25,035 nt of DNA. It comes from a virus. Made by a program: the position numbers and the translations under genes. The notes beneath the pieces were generated by a model. The model saw only the letters and a list, made by a program, of their open reading frames with translations, had not been told where the DNA came from and made no database searches. The stretch covers positions 1 to 25,035 of the IMG/VR virus record IMGVR_UViG_3300044647_001411. The stretch is one strand, 5' to 3'. This document shows, piece by piece, positions 21,924 to 25,035 of this stretch; the stretch's first letter is position 1; the number at the start of each line of letters is the position of its first letter.

Positions 21924-23885
21924 ATGATTAAAAAAAATCAACAAGAAGACGACTTCTCGGCTTTTGATGATGTAATGAGTAGACCAGATGATGAGTTTGC
22001 TTCATTTGATTCTGAAGTTAAACAAGAAGACTATACTCCAGAAACTTCTATGTTAGAAGCAGGGCTGCGGGGTGCTGCACAGGGTGCTACATTTGGCATG
22101 GCAGACGAACTTACTGCCAGAGCAGAATCTCTCTTAACTGGAAAACCATATGATCAGGCGCTTCAAGAGTCTAGATCGGAGTATAAAATGGGAGAAGAGG
22201 AGTATCCCATTACTTCTGCCCTCGGAGAGGTAGCAGGAGGTGTTGGTCAGGCTGTAGGTTTGACAGCTTTAACTGGAGGGGCGGCTGCTCCTGCTGCCGG
22301 AGCTTCTGCTCTTGGTAGAATTGCTAGACTCGGACAATTGGCTAAAAACGTATTAGTCCCAACGACCAAAGCTGGCGCAGTTAAGAATATTGCAACAGCA
22401 GCTCGCACTGGTGCTGTAATGGGAGGACTAACTGGCATTGGTAAATCAGAAAAAGAAGGAATGGAGTCTTTAAAAGATGCCCCTTCTGCAGCTCTTGCTG
22501 GAGGAGTTGCTGGTGGAGTACTAGGTGGGGCAAGTGAAGCACTTAAAGCAGTAGGGGGGAAAGCAACACAAGCTATATCGAAAGCTGTTGAAGAGAGAAA
22601 GCTCCCGCAAATGGCTAGGATGCTTGTATTCGGTGCAGGAAAGGGATTAAAAGGTGAAACCTTTATTTCTGAAGGCGCAAAGGATAAAGCCAAAAAGCAG
22701 GTAGTAGACACTGCTAGGGATGTTATCGATAGCATGGATAGCGAATTATCCGATGCTAAAGATGTCCGAAATTTTATTGTAGATAACTCCATTAGCAAGT
22801 TTGGAGTTTCCGATATTTTAGACACTTTAAAATCAAAAGTATCTGAGGTTACTGATGTAGAAGCTAGCCCCATACTACAAAGATTGAATTCTGATATTAA
22901 AGTAATTATGAAGACTCCTAAAAAAGGAGTTCCGCAATTGTTAAATGCACAAGGAATTCCTATTAAGCAGTCGGCGGATGTTAATCCTAGACAAGCATAT
23001 AATATTGTAAAGTCAATAAGAAATGAATTAAATGACGAAAAGCTTCCGGAGCCACTAAGAAAACCACTAAGTGACGCAGTTAAAGAATTAAAAGAAAGAA
23101 TAAATGGTTCTGTTAGTGAAGAAGAAATACAAAACCTTCTTTCTAAGAATGAATCTTTGTTAAGTAAATATAACATTCTTAGATCGGATGCTACTGATGA
23201 TGTTGTATCCACTTCCGGCGAAGCAATATCAGGTACAAGGAATCTTCCAACGCTTCAAATGTTGGATAGCAAGATGAATAAAATCCTCTCTTCTGCAGAG
23301 ACGATGGGTATTAATCCATCAAAAACTGGGCTGGCTGATAAGTTCTCTGATGAGAGAAAGCTATCGCAATTATTCTTTTCATTATCCAAAGACACTCAAA
23401 GTGGAATATTGGGCGAAGCTAATTTTGATGCAGCAATGAAAGAATTAGGGAAAGCCTCACCCAACTTAGCTCAAAAAATTAAAGCATCAGTAGACCCCGT
23501 TGTAAAGGTTAACGAGTATTTACGCTACACGGAAGGTCAAGCTGGAGCTGGTCCCAGAACCACCGATAGAGGTCTTATTGGTGGCGTGATTAGTGATATC
23601 GGAAAATACGGGGTAGAAGGCGCTAATCTAGCTGCATACTTAGTATCTAGGCAACCAATACAGACCACTCTTCGTCCAACGGTAGCAACTCTAAATACAT
23701 TTAAAACAAAATTAGATCAAAAGCTAATAGCTAATCCGGATAATAAACCAGTACAGATGTTTGCTGGCATGGTCAAGAATGCGCTAGATCAGCAAGATGA
23801 GAGCAGAAGAGCTGCTATGCTGAATACTTTAATGCAATATAAATCTTTTAGAGACATGTTCAAAGACGAATTTCCAGAGGAATAG
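21924..23885 (+). CDS. Internal virion / ejection protein candidate with GxxxG-rich membrane segments
   Basis: The protein has 653 residues. ATG 21924 follows the previous TAA by one base (TAATATG). The N terminus is acidic (DDFSAFDDVMSRPDDEFASF). It is followed by MLEAGLRGAAQGATFGMADE at about 42-62, a pattern frequent at the start of phage ejection-type proteins ('LRGAxQGxTFGxxDE'). Residues about 93-135 and 160-205 are Gly/Ala-rich and hydrophobic with many small-residue pairs (GEVAGGVGQAVGLTALTGGA; AALAGGVAGGVLGGASEALK), suited to membrane insertion. The rest is mostly alpha-helical with a Lys/Glu coil. It is the last of three large helical proteins after the nozzle, as in podoviruses where three core proteins form a channel across the cell envelope. 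The role is inferred from composition and order. Confidence 0.6.
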   Translation: MIKKNQQEDDFSAFDDVMSRPDDEFASFDSEVKQEDYTPETSMLEAGLRGAAQGATFGMADELTARAESLLTGKPYDQALQESRSEYKMGEEEYPITSALGEVAGGVGQAVGLTALTGGAAAPAAGASALGRIARLGQLAKNVLVPTTKAGAVKNIATAARTGAVMGGLTGIGKSEKEGMESLKDAPSAALAGGVAGGVLGGASEALKAVGGKATQAISKAVEERKLPQMARMLVFGAGKGLKGETFISEGAKDKAKKQVVDTARDVIDSMDSELSDAKDVRNFIVDNSISKFGVSDILDTLKSKVSEVTDVEASPILQRLNSDIKVIMKTPKKGVPQLLNAQGIPIKQSADVNPRQAYNIVKSIRNELNDEKLPEPLRKPLSDAVKELKERINGSVSEEEIQNLLSKNESLLSKYNILRSDATDDVVSTSGEAISGTRNLPTLQMLDSKMNKILSSAETMGINPSKTGLADKFSDERKLSQLFFSLSKDTQSGILGEANFDAAMKELGKASPNLAQKIKASVDPVVKVNEYLRYTEGQAGAGPRTTDRGLIGGVISDIGKYGVEGANLAAYLVSRQPIQTTLRPTVATLNTFKTKLDQKLIANPDNKPVQMFAGMVKNALDQQDESRRAAMLNTLMQYKSFRDMFKDEFPEE

Positions 23886-23888
23886 AGG
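23884..23888 (+). promoter_or_regulatory. Ribosome binding site deciding GTG start at 23894
   Basis: AGAGG overlaps the upstream TAG stop and lies 5 nt before GTG 23894. The same short context contains TTGTTG, but only the GTG has proper spacing and frame. Confidence 0.5.
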
Positions 23889-23893
23889 TTGTT

Positions 23894-24223
23894 GTGGATA
23901 AAGACAGACTCATCCGTATTGAAGAAAAGTTAGATGCGCTGAACGATAAGCTTCAGGAAACTAACATTACTCTGGCTGAGAATACTCAGTCTCTTATTGT
24001 TCACGAAAAGCGCACCGATCTTGCTGAAAAGAAACTCGAATTAGTAGAAAAACGATTAGAACGACAAATTGAAAAAGATCACGAATTGCTAGAAAAACTT
24101 GACGTTAAGCTCAGACCTATTGAAGAACATGTTAACTTGATTAGTGTTGTCTTTAAATACGTTATACCAACTCTAGCTACTATTCTTCTATTCCTTGTCA
24201 AACTTGAAGTTATCAAACTTTGA
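23894..24223 (+). CDS. XhlA-like coiled-coil protein with C-terminal membrane helix
   Basis: The protein has 109 residues from GTG 23894. Residues 1-76 form a continuous heptad-patterned coiled coil (RLIRIEEKLDALNDKLQETN; KKLELVEKRLERQIEKDHEL). A short PIEEHVNLIS linker is followed by a single hydrophobic segment at about 87-108 (FKYVIPTLATILLFLVKLEV). This layout is that of phage XhlA / haemolysin-like proteins, which assist holins in some phages; a membrane-anchored spacer or spanin-like role is also possible. There is no signal peptide, so the coiled coil is probably cytoplasmic. It is the last + strand gene, and its final 36 nt overlap the 3' end of the convergent - strand gene. Confidence 0.6.
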   Translation: MDKDRLIRIEEKLDALNDKLQETNITLAENTQSLIVHEKRTDLAEKKLELVEKRLERQIEKDHELLEKLDVKLRPIEEHVNLISVVFKYVIPTLATILLFLVKLEVIKL

Positions 24224-24769
24224 TAATAGCATTTTTCCATAATTAGACTGAGCCATCTTCCTATCGTCAGCACACTTAGGATTAATACACTTTAAGTAAT
24301 CTTCGTACATTTCCTTAACAACACTCATCTCAAATTCTTCACTGTCCCCGTTAAACTGATCGTAAACGTAATCACTAAAACAGTTAACTCCATCAACCAT
24401 AGCATCTGCGTCTGTGAGAGAGTCCATAAAGCCCGTAATATCATCGGAGCGATAGGTTTGACCCGTTGCGTTAGATATGGTAAGCCCACAGCGATTACGA
24501 GTATTATTGCGTGTATAACACTCTCTACGTTCCTCCACCGTTTGGTGTAAGTTTTCTTCGCTATATTCACCTTCGGTAGTCTTTTTGAAAGCCCCACTTA
24601 CATACTCTCCCATAAATCGGTTAAGGTACTCTAAATCTGATTTACCCAGTTTTTTTAAGTAATCCATATCCAAAACTTCAAAACGAGTCTTGGCGTTTAG
24701 TCTTGGGTTTAACGCCGGATACTTTTCTAAGTCTCTCTTCTTTTTGCTTTTCTCTTTCTTTTTTGACAT
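24188..24769 (-). CDS. Conserved phage protein of unknown function (NPRLNAKTR...RNNTRNR)
   Basis: The protein has 193 residues on the - strand. The start (CAT at 24767-24769) has AGGAAA upstream on that strand. Residues 1-13 are almost all Lys/Ser/Glu/Arg. A conserved-looking region follows: YPALNPRLNAKTRFEVLDMD, YLKKLGKSDLEYLNRFMGEY, then HQTVEERRECYTRNNTRNR (about 75-93). I recognise 'NPRLNxKTRxExxDxDYLxxL...LxxFxEEY...RxxCYxRNNxRNRD' as a family of phage proteins without known function. The C-terminal half is acidic with extra cysteines (NCFSDY; DYLKCINPKCADD). It overlaps the upstream - strand gene by 92 nt and the + strand XhlA-like gene by 36 nt. The - strand location separates it from the virion operon and suggests a different expression class. 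Confidence 0.7.
   Translation of the reverse strand: MSKKKEKSKKKRDLEKYPALNPRLNAKTRFEVLDMDYLKKLGKSDLEYLNRFMGEYVSGAFKKTTEGEYSEENLHQTVEERRECYTRNNTRNRCGLTISNATGQTYRSDDITGFMDSLTDADAMVDGVNCFSDYVYDQFNGDSEEFEMSVVKEMYEDYLKCINPKCADDRKMAQSNYGKMLLSKFDNFKFDKE
24210..24226. terminator. Possible bidirectional stem-loop at convergent gene ends
   Basis: TTATCAAA-C-TTTGATAA is a perfect inverted repeat at the meeting point of the convergent genes; it includes the TGA stop of the + strand gene. It is followed on the + strand by TAGCATTTTT, which could act as a weak T-tail. The stem is A/T-rich, so termination would be weak. Confidence 0.35.
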
Positions 24770-25035
24770 AGTTTCCTATTAATTCGTCTAAGTTTAAGTT
24801 ACACATATCTTTGTTTATGTAGACCGAAGTTCTATCTTTTCTATTTAATTTTAACATATCTTGGAACGCATTCAAACCGATTGGGTCAACTGACCACGTT
24901 TTATAATGCGAATAAAGATGATTTACGAATACTCTGTATTCTCCATCAAATAGACAGAACCTATCTTGATAATAACCAACATCGTGCCTATCGTCATCGT
25001 CAAGTTCCGTAGTTTGTTTAGCAAGCTCAATGAGT
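24678..25035 (-). CDS. Unidentified phage protein, 3' part (5' end outside window)
   Basis: Reading the - strand inward from the right edge, the frame is open to the border with no stop. About 118 residues are visible, beginning LIELAKQTTELDDDDRHDVG, then FDGEYRVFVNHLYSHYKTWS, DPIGLNAFQDMLKLNRKDRT, VYINKDMCNLNLDELIG and a basic end KEREKQKEERLRKVSG. The gene therefore starts beyond the window; the TTG at 24875 is internal. No family is recognised. Amino-acid use in the upstream part looks like a real globular protein (mixed charged and aromatic). The final 92 nt are also read in another frame as the N terminus of the 193-residue gene, and both products are Lys-rich there. Confidence 0.55.
   Translation of the reverse strand, partial: LIELAKQTTELDDDDRHDVGYYQDRFCLFDGEYRVFVNHLYSHYKTWSVDPIGLNAFQDMLKLNRKDRTSVYINKDMCNLNLDELIGNYVKKEREKQKEERLRKVSGVKPKTKRQDSF
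24772..24777 (-). promoter_or_regulatory. Ribosome binding site for the 193-residue - strand gene
   Basis: AGGAAA on the - strand, followed by CT and the ATG, supports the start at 24769 even though it lies 92 nt inside the upstream gene. Confidence 0.5.

Noticed and set aside
22247-23212. 321-codon open frame on the - strand opposite the 653-residue protein
   Set aside because: The translation is Ser/Pro/Phe/Ala-rich in the way expected from antisense of an Ala/Gly/Lys/Glu-coding gene; the + strand gene has start, junction motif and plausible composition.
24650-24658. Run of seven A on the - strand in the 193-residue gene as a -1 frameshift site
   Set aside because: No extended alternative frame follows it; the overlapping - strand frame ends upstream of the run.
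1-25035. Search for tRNA genes, IS elements, attachment sites, integrases or defence genes
   Set aside because: Coding density is near complete with virion-type genes; no cloverleaf-like gap, transposase or integrase motif, or terminal repeats were seen.

Overview
The window is a gene-dense, AT-rich piece of a tailed double-stranded DNA bacteriophage genome (Caudoviricetes), most likely from an aquatic environment. No bacterial housekeeping gene, rRNA, tRNA, IS element or CRISPR array is visible. Nearly every base is coding. Genes sit in one long + strand run, joined by stop/start overlaps (ATGA, TAATG) or the recurrent junction TAATATG, with a switch to - strand near 24.2 kb. Family names below come from recognising residue patterns, not from any search.

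Layout. (1) 1-2428: the 3' part of a large modular tail-fibre/receptor-binding gene with C1q/TNF-like beta domains, then a tail-fibre-assembly-like chaperone. (2) 2438-4153: a tightly coupled cassette of small proteins. It holds a DUF3008-like peptide from a GTG start, a coiled-coil/hydrophobic protein, three consecutive very basic proteins that resemble small proteins of marine T4-like phages, and a small two-helix membrane protein (holin candidate). (3) 4156-13558: a tail-fibre/appendage block of seven beta-rich proteins, including a 1244-residue protein with about a dozen copies of an LPLPxGA(A/S)T repeat and a 780-residue protein whose central 1.65 kb is much more GC-rich than its surroundings. 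(4) 13595-18226: an acidic coiled-coil protein, then a head-tail adaptor (tail tubular protein A-like), a large tail nozzle (tail tubular protein B-like) and a small virion protein. This combination points to a short-tailed (podovirus-type) particle. (5) 18260-23885: three large Ala/Gly/Gln-rich proteins typical of podovirus internal core or DNA-ejection proteins. (6) 23894-24223: an XhlA-like coiled coil with a C-terminal membrane helix. (7) 24188-25035 on the - strand: a conserved phage protein of unknown function and, overlapping it by 92 nt, the 3' end of another gene that runs off the window.

Together the genes would build the adaptor and nozzle that close the capsid and form the tail, the fibres that bind the host, and the proteins ejected with the DNA; the two small membrane proteins may serve lysis. 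Terminase, portal, major capsid, polymerase and endolysin are not in the window, so host and exact taxon cannot be fixed.

No clearly new defence or mobile system was found. The signals most worth a second look are the basic-protein cassette with its recurring FKKL(R/K) motif, a 10-bp tandem repeat inside an ejection-protein gene, the GC-rich mosaic segment in a fibre gene, and the synonymous scrambling of the repeats in the 1244-residue fibre.
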